A stretch of DNA of 64,000 nucleotides from Allium sativum (Eukaryota > Streptophyta > Magnoliopsida > Asparagales > Amaryllidaceae), in contig CM060912.1 in NCBI GenBank assembly GCA_030737875.1, positions 262,627,731 to 262,691,730 of the forward strand, read 5' to 3'. The stretch's first letter is position 1; each line of letters begins with the position of its first letter. The translations under genes and the position numbers were made by a program. Positions 1-10,343 of this stretch are shown here, piece after piece. The notes below the pieces were generated by a model. That model was given only the letters and a program-made list of their open reading frames with translations. It ran no database searches and was not told the DNA's origin.

Positions 1-149
1 GGAGCTTTCAATAGCACTTCAAAAAGTGCAGCAAACCTTTAGCCTTTGATTTTCACCATACATTCTCGTTTCTCTCCATCCACTCAATCATCTAAATTTA
101 AATGAGTAACCTGTATTGAGGTGCAAATGGGGTGCTACAAATAGGGGTG

Positions 150-900
150 CCCAAGAACTCTCCTTATATATATAATGTTGAAGAATGTGGAATAAGAATC
201 TTAAGGCTAACTAAACACTAGAGGGGTGAATAGTGTTTTATGTTTTTTTTGACTTTCTTTAAATCCTTTTAAGTTTTTCAGAATGTTATGCGAATCACAG
301 ATATGAATTATCAAAGAATCAAACACAAAAGCAGATAATAATAATAATAAAAAGCAGTAAAAGGAAAGTGAGATTTTATACTAGTTCGGAGTTACCCTAG
401 TTCAGTCTCACACAACGCTGAGTTGATGCTGATTTCTTTTTAACTAATATCCAAATTACAATCCTTGATTTCAGGGCTACAAGAGCACACCCCAACTGAT
501 TTTCGGATTATAGTGAGACTCAGTTGATTTCTAGGCCACAACCTACACCCAATTGATTTTTGGGACATAATCACACCCAGTTGATTTATACGGGACATGA
601 CCATACATTTCTCAGTAATAGATTTGGAAGATAGACTCAATAGGATTTGATCTTGTGATCTTTGACTACAAAAAGTCTATAACTCTTGAGTAGAACTTGA
701 ATTTCAAAGAGAGTTTGAAAGAGAATTGAAATTGAAAGAGATTGATCTAATTCTCTTTGAAAATCGGTATAGTATAAGTAAGGAATTTAAGAAATTAAGA
801 AGAATAATGGAGATAAGAGAAAAGAAGAAGAAGATAATGAATAGTTAAAAATTCAAATTTAAAAGCCTATTTATAGCCTCCCAGCAGTCAAATCCTTTCA
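150..900 (-). mobile_element. Degraded LTR-like fragment, probably retrotransposon
   Basis: The segment has the look of a plant LTR rather than a gene. It contains an 'actagaggggtgaatag' phrase near 218 that recurs in plant LTRs, and a run of four short imperfect repeats (about 488-600) built on 'caccca(a/g)ttgattt'. A TATA-like box reads on the minus strand at about 868-876 (plus strand 'cctatttatag'), which would place transcription leftwards. No LTR partner, PBS or TSD is visible, and the boundaries are estimates. The assignment rests on general resemblance, so it is tentative. Confidence 0.35.
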
Positions 901-1379
901 GAATAGTTTTGAATTCAAAAGACACATCTTTTTAAAATTGAATTTGAAAATAAAACGACTCATATATCGACATATAATTTTTGGTATGTCGACATACCTT
1001 AGTATTTTTTCAAAATATAAAATTTTGAATTAAAGCAAATAATTATTAAATAAATTGTGATGATTCTTGAGCAAAAACAAACTATATTGCTTTATATTAA
1101 AATAGAGTTTTCAAGTAAAAATATATATATTAAAAACATATATTTAAGAAGATTTAAAAATGATTAAAAACTATATATAAAATGATATATATATATGTAT
1201 ATAAACTATGAATATAAGAAATACTTTAGAACTTAATAAATATAAGTAAGGAAATTGAAAACATAAGTAATTATAATAAAATTAGTATTAAATATTTTTG
1301 ACATTAAAAAAGTGCATAATCCACACATAAATCACAGAATATTCTTACAGTCACAATCCCACAATACAAGAATTATAGT
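901..1379. other. AT-rich spacer, no gene seen
   Basis: Strongly AT-rich DNA with runs of tatata and no open frame, RNA gene or clear repeat boundary. It may be internal or flanking DNA of the neighbouring LTR-like fragments. Confidence 0.5.
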
Positions 1380-2240
1380 AAAAATAGGGAATACGCAGGA
1401 GTTTTTATAGTGGGTCGGCTTAATCCAAGCCCATGTCCACTTTATAATCTTTATTTATATCGTAGATTACAGATTACATTTGTTTGTTTGTAAGAATGTA
1501 GAGAAAGAAGTGATACAACACAAAATCCTTGTGTGTATTAGTGTGTTGTGGTCTCTCTTTGATGTAATATCCTTGCATGGAGAGCCAAAAGGAACCAGAT
1601 CCTTCATTCAACCTTCAAAATGTGTATTTATAGGAAGGTGACCTCTTTGGGTCGGCATGCCATGTGGCAGCAATCTTGGGTCGGGCTAGCCATATGTCAT
1701 GCGATCTATGCTATTCGAGGAGGTGGCTAGACCAGGTCCTCACGTGAGAAATATCCTTCCTTGAATTGTGTAGCACACGTGTCATTCAATCCGAGAATCC
1801 TGGGGTTGGAGTTAGTCAAGACTAACCAAGTAAGAAGCTAATGGGATTAGGCTTCAGGGTATGGGTCGGTATGGTCGACCCGGGGTGGCCGACCCGAGAA
1901 GGTCCGATCTGAGCGAGGCCTTGGTGAAGTGCCAAGAGTGGGTCTGTGCCGACCCGAGCAGGCCAAGCTGAGGTCCTTCAAGGCAAAGGTTTGTGGTTTG
2001 AGGAGATGGGCTGAACCAACCCGTGCCGACCCAAGGGATACATACTAATCCAACATGGTTTGAGCTAATTGGTCACTTTGATCTGAAGCTTTGCAGTATA
2101 AATCCAGGTCGAGCCGACCTGTTCGACCCGGGATGCTGATCGAATCGGGGACTCCAAGCATGCACATTTCAAGTCCCCATGAGCTTTAACACTTTAACCA
2201 AGCAATTTAATTTCACGAGAGCCAGTTTCAAATCCTGAGC
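1380..2240 (-). mobile_element. LTR-like fragment with GTCGAC-rich segment
   Basis: A GC-richer island inside AT-rich DNA. At 1410-1440 it carries a 'gggtcggcttaatccaagcc' phrase followed by 'tgtccac', which parallels the 'ggttcagccgttaatgaggcc...cgtccac' segment of the Tat LTR at 4680-4713. A minus-strand TATA box lies at 1625-1632 (plus strand 'tatttata'), as in the Tat LTR. From 1860 to 2150 it holds repeated cgaccc/gggtcg motifs including one GTCGAC at 1874-1879. I infer a diverged LTR of a Tat-like element in the same orientation. No ends or TSD were found. Confidence 0.4.
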
Positions 2241-2413
2241 ACTTCGCTTGATAGAAATACGAGTTGTGGTGGCCTTATCATAAGTTGTGTCAACACTTTA
2301 CCCCTCAGAATACAATACTACAAACTATGTTAGTTGCGTCGGTTGTTTATCCTCCTGTTGCTTCAGTTCAGCAACTAATGCATATGCAGCTGATGCAACA
2401 AGGTAAACAAAAA

Positions 2414-2586
2414 TGCATCGGTTTTAGAACCGATGCAACAATGGTAATTTTGCATCTGTTATTACCAATAACCGGTGCGAAAGAAAGGTTTTTAGCTTAA
2501 AACCAGGTTTCTACATAGCATCGGTTACTTGTAATAACAGTTGCAAAAAATATATTTTTGCACCGCTTATTACTACTAACCGATGC
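2414..2586. repeat. Cluster of palindromes, CACTA-like subterminal repeats
   Basis: Four imperfect palindromes of 23 to 27 bp follow one another (2414-2436, 2452-2478, 2518-2544 and 2560-2586). All are built from gcatcggtt and its complement aaccgatgc, and the last two are joined by a tgcaaaaa/tttttgca palindrome. Further single copies (tgcaacaagg, atcgatttttcctgaccgtcgatgc) lie on both sides out to about 2690. Dense short motifs in both orientations are typical of subterminal regions of CACTA (En/Spm) transposons. I could not find a CACTA terminal inverted repeat or a 3-bp TSD, so this may be a fragment. Confidence 0.4.
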
Positions 2587-2699
2587 AATATAGAGGATAC
2601 TGCCTTTGACCAATCCTTATTTTTCATCGATTTTTCCTGACCGTCGATGCAAAATATCACTTTGATGCTTCAAATATCGGCACCAATGCAAAAAAATCC

Positions 2700-4540
2700 T
2701 CAAAACAAACAATTATCGCATGCAATATTATAATCATTTAAAATTAAATCAAATTGACGACAAATGAAGATTGAATAAGATAATACCAATATATGTATTT
2801 CAATTATAGTGTCCATAATCTATACAAAAAAGTGATACATAAATTCAATTTAGTACAATAATTCAAACATTTGATGGGTGCAATCATTAAAAAGCAAAAT
2901 AGTTTAGACTATGAAGTACCCTAATACAACAACACTTTCGGCATCATTCTTCACTTCGATCTAAAACAAGAACCTGAGTTGAGATAATATATATAACGTT
3001 AATAAATAAAAATGTATTTGAAACTTCAAAATAAAATGCAGATTGAAATTTTGAAATAAAATGCAGATGGAAACTTTGAAATAAAAATGCTATATTGACA
3101 TTCTAGCGTACTTTCAATCAGAAATGGACTATTTTACTAGCTCTATTTCAAGTAGTTTCAATAAAAATAAAAATAAATTATCAAACTATTGCATTAACAC
3201 TATTAACACCAATCCAACAAAAATCACTAAAATGCTACAATATTTAATATAAGAACTGAAATAGCTATAGACATGCGGTTGCATGACGTACTTTCATAAA
3301 TATACTTGTCTGAATTGTTCAGTTATTGACTTTGGCATCACGTTGAAGCAATTAGAATAACATATATGTAAATACTTTCTATATAATGGTTTTAACGTCG
3401 GGTACAATCTCTTTAACATTGGACAATAGAAACTACATCATATATTTACATAGAAACCAGAACAATGTCTAGACAATTTCTCGTGTGTTGACCAAAGTCA
3501 AATACATTCATGTGTATTTATCATTTTTATTTTAAGTGACTACCACTCTTTTGTACTAAACCTAAAAACTAACAGAAGCACACGAAATTCTGTGAATGGT
3601 ACTAATATTCTGACCACAGAAAAGAAAAAAGACCAAAAAAAATGAATAAAAGAAAGGAAATCTATTAAGTAACTGAACAAAAAGAATTAAAACTGACCTT
3701 GTGAATTTAATATTAGATCAAGTCTTTTGCCAGCCGATTGTCTAATGATTGATGGTTGTAGAATGAATGGAACAACAAGATTGCTCTCATGCTCATCTAT
3801 GAGGATCATTCCAACCAGTTATCTATGTAGAAACTAGAACATAAATAATATATACACTTCAATAAGCATTAGCTTTCACAAAGAACTATTGCAGATCATT
3901 CTCACAGAGATTGTGTTCTATCAAATTGGAAGCTCTGTTGAATTCGTTTGCAACACTTGATTATAAATTATAACACGAAATGTCATATCTAGAAAACCAA
4001 ACAATGAAAAATATGTAAGGTCCTAATTTGAATTTCACGGTGGATTTTGGCTCAATTTCAAGGTCCTGTAAATTAGCAAAAATAAGCAAAGTTGATATTA
4101 GAACCTGCATCAATGAGTAGAAACCTATCGTTGTCCATTACAGTAGGTATCCTACGTAGTCATAGAAACTACCCTCATGCACCACAGATCATCACAACAT
4201 AGCACCTCCACCGTTATTAGCTAGCTATGTAGATACCTTTGTTTATTGTGTTCCAGATATGAATTAAAAAAGCCCTGTTTTGCAACAATTACATGGGTGG
4301 ATTTCCTGTCTGTTTGTTCACACCCTTCTGCCTAGAAATATTTTAGTCAATAGTTAGAAATAATAGATAGAGTAAACAGATTTAAAAAAAATCTCGGTAC
4401 CTTTTATTCAAAGTATACACAATTCCTTTTTCCACTCTTTAAAGTACCCTGCTTTTCGTTTTTTTTCACTGGTCGATTTTTTAATCAATTTTCTGTTAAA
4501 AGAACAAAAGAAATGGATGGTAATAATGGAGTAGTAACAT
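2700..4540. other. AT-rich spacer, no gene seen
   Basis: No open frame of note, RNA gene or repeat pair was recognised in this stretch. It is the flank into which the Tat element inserted; the last five bases, aacat (4536-4540), are the left copy of that element's target site duplication. Confidence 0.5.
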
Positions 4541-5629
4541 TGTTTACACCAAAAATGGTCTAAACACCCAAGGTACTAAACTGTACTTCACCAATTCGGT
4601 AAGAAATAAATGGAGCCGTGTTTAATCAGCAATAAAAAGTGAAAAATACAAGAAAAGTAAAGTAGAGACGAGATTTAGAGTGGTTCAGCCGTTAATGAGG
4701 CCTACGTCCACTATGGAGGTGATTTCCTTTCTTGAAATGAGAATTACAGTATACATCAACTCTCTCTCTTTTGATACATTTTTATATCTACTCAATATAC
4801 CCTCATTAATATATCTCAATCTAAGGAGTTATATAAGAGAATAGTGGAATTTGAGGAAAAGAAAGGTGGATGAATGATTGAGAAAATGGAAGTCTTCGTC
4901 TCCCTTCATCGTTAGTTTGTGCTTGATGCCATGGTTGAATCTGTGGTTGAGGATGAAGTTCAGCAACGCTTCGCGGGTTTTAGAAGCTGATCCCCTTTAC
5001 GTTGGTAGCCATGGTCTATTTATAGGTGAACTCCTCTTGGTAAACAACCTGGAATTCCTTCATCCAGGCTGTGGATCGTCCATTTTGCTAATTACAACCA
5101 TGCCACCGGCTAGCTGTAGACAGCTGTCCGTGGCCGTATCCGGTTATCATGCGCGAGCGGTTCGTTGGAATGAGTATCTTGAATAACTGAGTGGGTCCAC
5201 GTAAGCGAGCGTCCTACGAGCGTCTCAAGAGATTTTGTAAGAGCGGGATGCGGGTTTGGAGTCGAGTCTTATTTGCCCCCCTGTGCGACCGTCCTTCCTG
5301 ATCCGAGGGTGCTTTCCTTCGTGTTGCCTTTGTACGACGCTTTTTGGCCTCAAGGCTTCGTTATGAGGTAGCTCTTGCTTAATTTAAGTGGGCGACTTGC
5401 CTCATTTTGGTGTTTGAGCGGTTCTCAGGATATGCGACCTTTATCTTTATCATGTCGCACTTCTTATAATATGTTACGCTGTTATCTTCGGACGCAGTGA
5501 TTGACTTGACCTGCCTTGGGTTCGATCTTTGGATCTTGCTCTGCGCGGTTGCATTGTGTACGTCCGACCCTCGTGATATCCGCCTTGTTTCCTTTACCAG
5601 TGTGCGTATATATTTTTTAGGGATTAACA
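4541..5629 (-). repeat. 3' LTR of the Tat-type element
   Basis: About 1.09 kb, matching 23992-25075 along its whole length with scattered substitutions. In element orientation it starts TGTTAATCCC and ends GGTGTAAACA. The open plus-strand frame at 4878-5186 is only a shadow; the same frame in the other LTR is altered. Relative to the right LTR it has a 'tggtctaaa' duplication near 4556. Confidence 0.9.
5017..5024 (-). promoter_or_regulatory. TATA box in Tat 3' LTR
   Basis: The plus strand reads tatttata, i.e. TATAAATA on the minus strand, in the context cacctataaatagacc. The identical box is at 24464-24471 in the other LTR. It fits a U3 core promoter for the minus-oriented element. Confidence 0.55.
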
Positions 5630-5643
5630 CTTGCCCCTCAAAG
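5630..5643 (-). promoter_or_regulatory. Polypurine tract of the Tat-type element
   Basis: On the minus strand CTTTGAGGGGCAAG lies directly against the start of the 3' LTR (TGTTAATCCC). A purine-rich tract at this place primes plus-strand synthesis in LTR retrotransposons and confirms the orientation. Confidence 0.75.
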
Positions 5644-6108
5644 TCCGTGATTTATTTTTGTATGAAATTACAGGCTTCGACGTATTTGATCGCACACTGG
5701 TTGGTGGGTTTGTCCTGACTTGTTGAGGGCTCGGTCGTGCAGGAACTGAAATTGCTTCGTTGTAGCTGATTAACGTCTTTACCTTTGGGCGAGACGTTTG
5801 GACTGCTTTGTCTTTATTGTAAATAGTCAAATTATGGGGAAGTGAATACGCTAACTGGTCTTCTGATGAGACACCTATTTCAGTACTCAAGTGTTATGCT
5901 GACGTGGCGAAGAGTACTTTTGAGGTGTGCTTTTTACTCTCCCCTTCATTCTCTTATTTTTCATCCGATTTTGCTTCCATCTATCTTTCAGGAGGTTCTC
6001 TCAAATCCGGAAGGAAAACTTCATATCTCTTTTCACTGCTACTCAGGTTTGTTGATTCCTTCCATTCTCTCTTTGAGCCTTATGGCTATTCCCTGGTTCG
6101 TTTGCAGG

Positions 6109-6719
6109 ATGGTTTCATCTCCAGAACAATGCCAAAAGGGGGCCTTTGTCGTGAGCATTTCAAGAGATGAGAGTCAGTCAGCTGGTCCACCGTCCGTCAA
6201 TTCTCCTTCTGGCCCTTCTTACGTGGAACTTCAAGCCATTATCAACAGGCCTCATCACGCTCCTGGGCCTTGCAGTCCCAGGTTCGCCAAGCGATTTCGG
6301 GGATGGAGTTTACAGGGGGTCCCTTCGAATGTGAATGTGTCTCCGGCTGACTCTCTGAATTTTGCTTGTGATATGAGTGCAGTGAAAGGTCAAATGTTGG
6401 CTCGCCTTAAGACTACCGTGCACCAATTTGGAGAACAAATGGATTTGCTGAAGAATCATTCTTCGAAGCGGATGGCTGGCTGGCATAAGTTGGCCTCTGA
6501 TCTCCGAAACTTCATAAGGACAACCTTGAGCGCATTTTTGTTTTGGAAAGTGACAAGGCGAAGTTAATCCAGACCCTTAGGTCCAAAGATAGCATAGTCG
6601 CTTCCTTTGCTCCTGGGGACGTTGAGTCAGTGGTTTCTGTGCATGCTGAAGGGCCTTCATCTTGTTCTGCTTCGATGAAGAGGAAAGTTGGTAGGCCAAG
6701 GAAGGTCAGGGATCTGTAA
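6109..6719 (+). pseudogene. Antisense additional ORF with C-terminal AT-hook
   Basis: About 203 codons, encoded opposite to gag-pol between integrase and the 3' LTR. The likely start is the ATG at 6109, just after a pyrimidine-rich tract and 'tttgcag', a good splice acceptor; the stretch from about 6045 could therefore be a leader intron. The first frame runs to about codon 136 with a Ser/Pro/Gly-rich N-terminal third and a helical, Lys/Leu-rich middle. It is then continued one frame over (shift near 6515) by a further heptad-like segment, ending in KRKVGRPRKVRDL before TAA at 6717. GRP flanked by basic residues is the AT-hook core and also looks like a nuclear localisation signal. Antisense extra ORFs at this position are known in Tat-lineage elements such as Grande; their function is unsettled. 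DNA or chromatin binding is inferred only from the motif. The frameshift suggests this copy is dead. Confidence 0.6.
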
Positions 6720-6959
6720 TCTCCTCTCTCGGTTGTTTTGCTTTTTGAATTTTTATGACCGGTTGTGTAAGCGAGTGCCGATCCTCGCCCATAACATCAT
6801 GCTGGTTGTTATCTGCTACTTTGTGTTTGACCTGTGACACTCTCCGTGCTCTTGATGAATGGTTGCTTGACTGGTTTTGTGATGCTTTCCTTGTCCGTGC
6901 TATGTTATGTCTCTTTGACCTGTTTTGACAATACACACACATCTTTCTTAAAAAAAATT

Positions 6960-7080
6960 CGCAGCGATCATGCGTTAGTCATCGTATCATGAGGCGTTCG
7001 TTCCCACATTAATATCGTATCGTGAGGCGCTCACTCATACGTTAATCTCAAGGCATTCGCTCGTCAACGTCGTATTATGG
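6960..7080. repeat. Short degenerate tandem repeat
   Basis: Three imperfect units of roughly 40 bp share 'cgttagtcatcgtatcatgagg' related wording ('atcgtatcgtgaggcgctc', 'gttaatctcaaggcattcgctc'). It lies in the non-coding 3' part of the Tat element. No coding role is seen. Confidence 0.45.
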
Positions 7081-7277
7081 TTAGTCTTGTCTTGTTCTTA
7101 CTAAGCCGGGATTATCCAGCCCTTAGTATTTGATTTAGTTGGTTAGTCTTTAGTTGTTTTAACTTTGGCAAGTCAACCATTTATTGAATATCCTACTTTA
7201 TTTGTTTGGGGTATTTTCGAAATGCATTTTTATGCGTTCCCCCATGGGAGGACTTGGGCTCCAATGTAGAATCCGAA

Positions 7278-7500
7278 CTTGGCTTCATTTGACTTGGTTA
7301 ACAACAAAGAACAAGAACGGGCACCCCCATATGGCTAGGATTTCTGCTTTTGTACTCTTGGCTTTGTTTGACTTGGTTAACAAAAAAGAACAAGAGTGGG
7401 TACCCCCATACGGCTAGGATTTCTGCTATTGTAATCCATCCTTGGCTCTGTTTGACTTGCTTAAAAACAAAGACAAGGATGGCCACCTCCTTTCGGTCGG
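7278..7500. repeat. Tandem repeat of about 80 bp, nearly three copies
   Basis: Units begin cttggctt/ctctgtttgactt at 7278, 7357 and 7441 (spacings 79 and 84). Each holds a 'ttgacttggttaac..aaagaacaag' block, and the first two end in 'ggctaggatttctgct'. The third is the most diverged. The array sits in the non-coding region between integrase and the antisense ORF of the Tat element. Open frames across it on both strands are by-products of the repetition. Confidence 0.6.
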
Positions 7501-7976
7501 GTTTCTTTTTTTTCCTCATTTCGGGACATGTCAGTTTTTCCAACTTTGTGCTTTGACCAAGGACACAGACGTTGGTTCGCCTCATTGAGTTTCTTTTTCT
7601 CAAGTTGGAAAACCCGTGTCCAACACCTAGGAAGGTCACCTACGAAGGTGCTTCTTCAGTGGGCCTTAGCAATTTCATCCGTGGGACTTTTGAGTTGCTT
7701 TTTCTTCAGCATTGACTCTTTTAATCTGGCACCAAGCTCTTGTTGGTCCTGTGTTGGGAGGTCCAGTTTCTCCTGATGGAAGTTGGAATTCCTCGAGTTA
7801 GTGCTTCCTGCTCGCTCGTTTTCCTACACAAGGAAGTCAACTTTTAGTAGAGGGTTGTGAATGAGTGTCTTGTACACGTAATTAGGATTTTCGTATTCAG
7901 TTACTTCGTGTACATCATTAAAAATGCGAAAATTTCATGAATCTTTACGACATTTTCTATGTATTTGAATAACATG

Positions 7977-9119
7977 CTATAAGAAATAACGACGGATATG
8001 CTCGCTATTCTATGCTCGTGGAATCTGGTTCCCATCTGTGGTGGCCAATTTGAAAGTTCCGTCCTGGAGTTTCTGGCTTATAACATAAGGCCCTTCCCAA
8101 TTGGGCTCGAAGACTCCACTACTGGTCATTATCTTTTTCAGAACGAGGTCTCCGATTTAAAAAGTTCTATGCTTGACTTTTGAATTGAAGTGCCTGGCCA
8201 CCCTCCTTTGGTGCGCGACTACTCTGAGTTCCGCTTCCTTTCTTCTTTCCTCGAGTTGGTCGAGGGCTTCGAGTTGTAACTCCTCGTTTTCTTTGGGGTT
8301 GAAATGTATCCTTCGGTGGGTAGGGACTTCCAACTCCACTGGTATCATAGCTTCAGAGCCATAGGATAAAGAAAAGGGAGTATGCCCTGTTGCAGTTCTG
8401 TGCGTAGTGCGATATGCCCCTAATACCAATGGGAGTTCATCTACCCATCCACCCTTAGCCTTTTCTAGTCGCTTCTTAATGGTAGTCTTAATGATTTTAT
8501 TTACTGCCTCCACCTGGCCGTTCGCTTATGGACGAGCGACCGCTGAAAAGCTTTTTTGGATTTTATACTTAGCGCAAAAGCTTTGGAATTCTTTGCTTTC
8601 AAACTGGGTTCTGTTGTCTGTGATTATCTTTTGTGGCACCTCGAACCTGCATATGATATTTTTTAAGACAATGTTAATAGCCTTCTTTGAAGTTATAGTG
8701 GCCAACGGTTCTGCTTCAGCCCATTTCATAAAGTAGTCAATGGCAACAATTGCATATTCGAAGCCGGATTTTGCGGTGGGAAGAGCCCCTATGAGGTCGA
8801 TGTCCCAGATAGCAAACGGCCACGAGCTGACCATGTGGGTTATGGTTGTGGATAGCATCCTTGGGATTTTGGCAAACCTTTGGCACCTGTCACATTTTTT
8901 GGTGTAAGCCGTGGAATCTTTGTTGATATCTGGCCAGAAGTAACCATATCGTAGGATCTTCTTGGCCAAAGTTTGTCCTACGGTATGTCCTCCGCATTCT
9001 TCTTCGTGCAGTTCTGCCATAATTTCTTTAGACTCCTTTTCTGTAACGCAACAAAGTAAAGGTGTGGAGAATCCTCGTCTATAAAGTCGTCCATCTTGAA
9101 TAAGGTATAAAGGAGCTTT
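7977..9119 (-). pseudogene. Tat-type integrase (degraded)
   Basis: Read on the minus strand. After a spacer the protein has an intact HHCC zinc-binding domain (HEEECGGH ... CDRCQRF, about 9014-8890). The catalytic core then has a first Asp in WDIDLIGALP, a second in IITDNRTQF (the usual Gly after Asn is Arg) and Glu in GQVEAVNK, followed by the C-terminal module (IGDLVLKKI ... EPNWEGPYVI) ending RRYFL at 7977. It would insert the element's DNA into the genome. Four in-frame stops break it: 9120-9122 just upstream, 8526-8528 (a Gln codon in relatives), 8157-8159 (Gln) and 8010-8012 (Trp). Each is one transition away from the expected codon. No chromodomain follows, as expected for Tat. Confidence 0.85.
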
Positions 9120-9791
9120 TCATAAGATCTTTCTTCGGAGTTTAGTTTCAACCGGGAGTGCCCCAGTTGCGAGGTATTCTTTAATTGGTGACATCCATGT
9201 ATTTGATTCATCAGTTGTTTCCATGATCCAATCCATTTCGGTTTGCTTTGTACTTGGATTGGAAAGGACCTCCACTGGGACTAACCCCATTAGCTGTGCG
9301 TTTCCTGTGCTCGCGTATTTGGCTAATGCATCGGCTTTAGTATTCTCTTCCCTGGGAATTTGAGATATAGTGTAATGCTCGAAGGCTTTCAAAAACTCTA
9401 GGGCTTTTGTAAGATAATCTGGCAAGTTCCCCGTTTTTGCTTGGAATTCCCCCAGAATCTGGCATACTGCGACCTGGGAATCACTAAAGATCTGTATAGT
9501 TTTAATTTGCAACTCTTTCGCTAGCTTTATTCCTGCGATGAGGGCTTCGTATTCGGCCTCGTTGTTAGTTGAAGTGAATTCTAACCTTAGTGCATAGCAT
9601 AAGGATCTTCCCTCAGGAGTTTCGAGAAATACCCCTGCCCCAGAACAGCGGTCGTTCGACGCCCCATCAACAAATAGCTTCCACTGAATATTTGTTTCGT
9701 TATCTTCTTGCTCCTTCACTTCCCCTCGGTCGGTAAATTCCGCGATGAAGTTGGTAAGCGCTTGTCCTTCGGGGATGATATGTAATGTCAT
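9120..9791 (-). pseudogene. Second, archaeal-type RNase H of the Tat element
   Basis: A full RNase H fold of the RVT_3/archaeal type. The four acidic residues are in place: Asp in LFVDGASN, Glu in NNEAEYEAL, Asp in IFSDSQVAV and Asp in ENTKADALAKYAS. It would degrade the RNA strand of the RNA:DNA hybrid. In Tat-lineage gypsy elements this extra domain lies between the original RNase H and integrase, and the original one has lost its catalytic residues; the same is seen here. Frame is lost just upstream (near 9780) by a one-base shift, and the domain ends in TGA at 9120-9122 where an Arg codon (CGA) is likely ancestral. Confidence 0.85.
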
Positions 9792-9794
9792 ACT

Positions 9795-10343
9795 GGCTGA
9801 GCTCTATATTCCATTTTAATTAATCTCCCAAAGGTTTCTGGTCTGGACAGGACTTACCTCAGAATTTGATCTGTGAGCACCTTGATGGGATGATCTTGGA
9901 AGTAGGGACGAAGCTTCTTTGACGCAATGAGCAAACAATAAGCAAGTTTTTCAAGTTTTGGATAATTAAGCTCCGCCTGGATAACCTCTTACTGATGTAA
10001 TAGACCGGTTTTTGTATCTTCAAGTCTTCTCTGATCAGTGTTGCGCTTAGAGCATGGGCAGAGACCACCAGGTATAAGAACAAGTCTTCCCCATCACTAG
10101 GTTTTGACAACATGGGTGGCATTGCCATATGTTGGATCAGTTCTTCGAAGGCTTTCTGGCACTCAGGGGTCCACTGTATCCCCTTTTTTCCTTTCCTGAG
10201 GGCATCGAAGAATGGAAGACATCTATCCGTTGCTCTAGATATGAAGCGATTTAAAGCTGCGATCTTTCCATTTAAACACTGAAGCTCCTTCTTAGTTTCT
10301 GGGGCACGCATTTCTCTCAGAGCTGATATCTTGGCTGGGTTAG
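9795..10343 (-). pseudogene. RT thumb and degenerate first RNase H of the Tat element
   Basis: This continues the reading frame of the RT part at 20698-21637 after the LARD is disregarded. The codon phase is the same on both sides of the insertion. It begins with the RT connection (ALREMRAPETKKELQ, LNRFISRATDR), then the original gypsy RNase H (DLFLYLVVSAHALSATLI ... VYYISKRLS). The usual catalytic Asp of that motif (YTDAS type) is missing, as is normal for Tat. A frameshift near 9980 moves the remaining part (KLEKLAYCLLIASKKLRPYF) to another frame, a TAA follows near 9858, and a second shift near 9780 precedes the archaeal-type RNase H. Confidence 0.8.
10339..10343. repeat. Left TSD of the LARD insertion (gttag)
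   Basis: gttag at 10339-10343 is repeated at 20693-20697. The two copies immediately flank the 12-bp inverted termini of the LARD LTRs. A 5-bp duplication is the usual product of gypsy integration. Confidence 0.85.

Noticed and set aside
4878..5186. Plus-strand frame in the Tat LTR, also at 24325-24633
   Set aside because: Found in both LTRs only because they are copies; it differs by non-conservative changes and is antisense to the element promoter.
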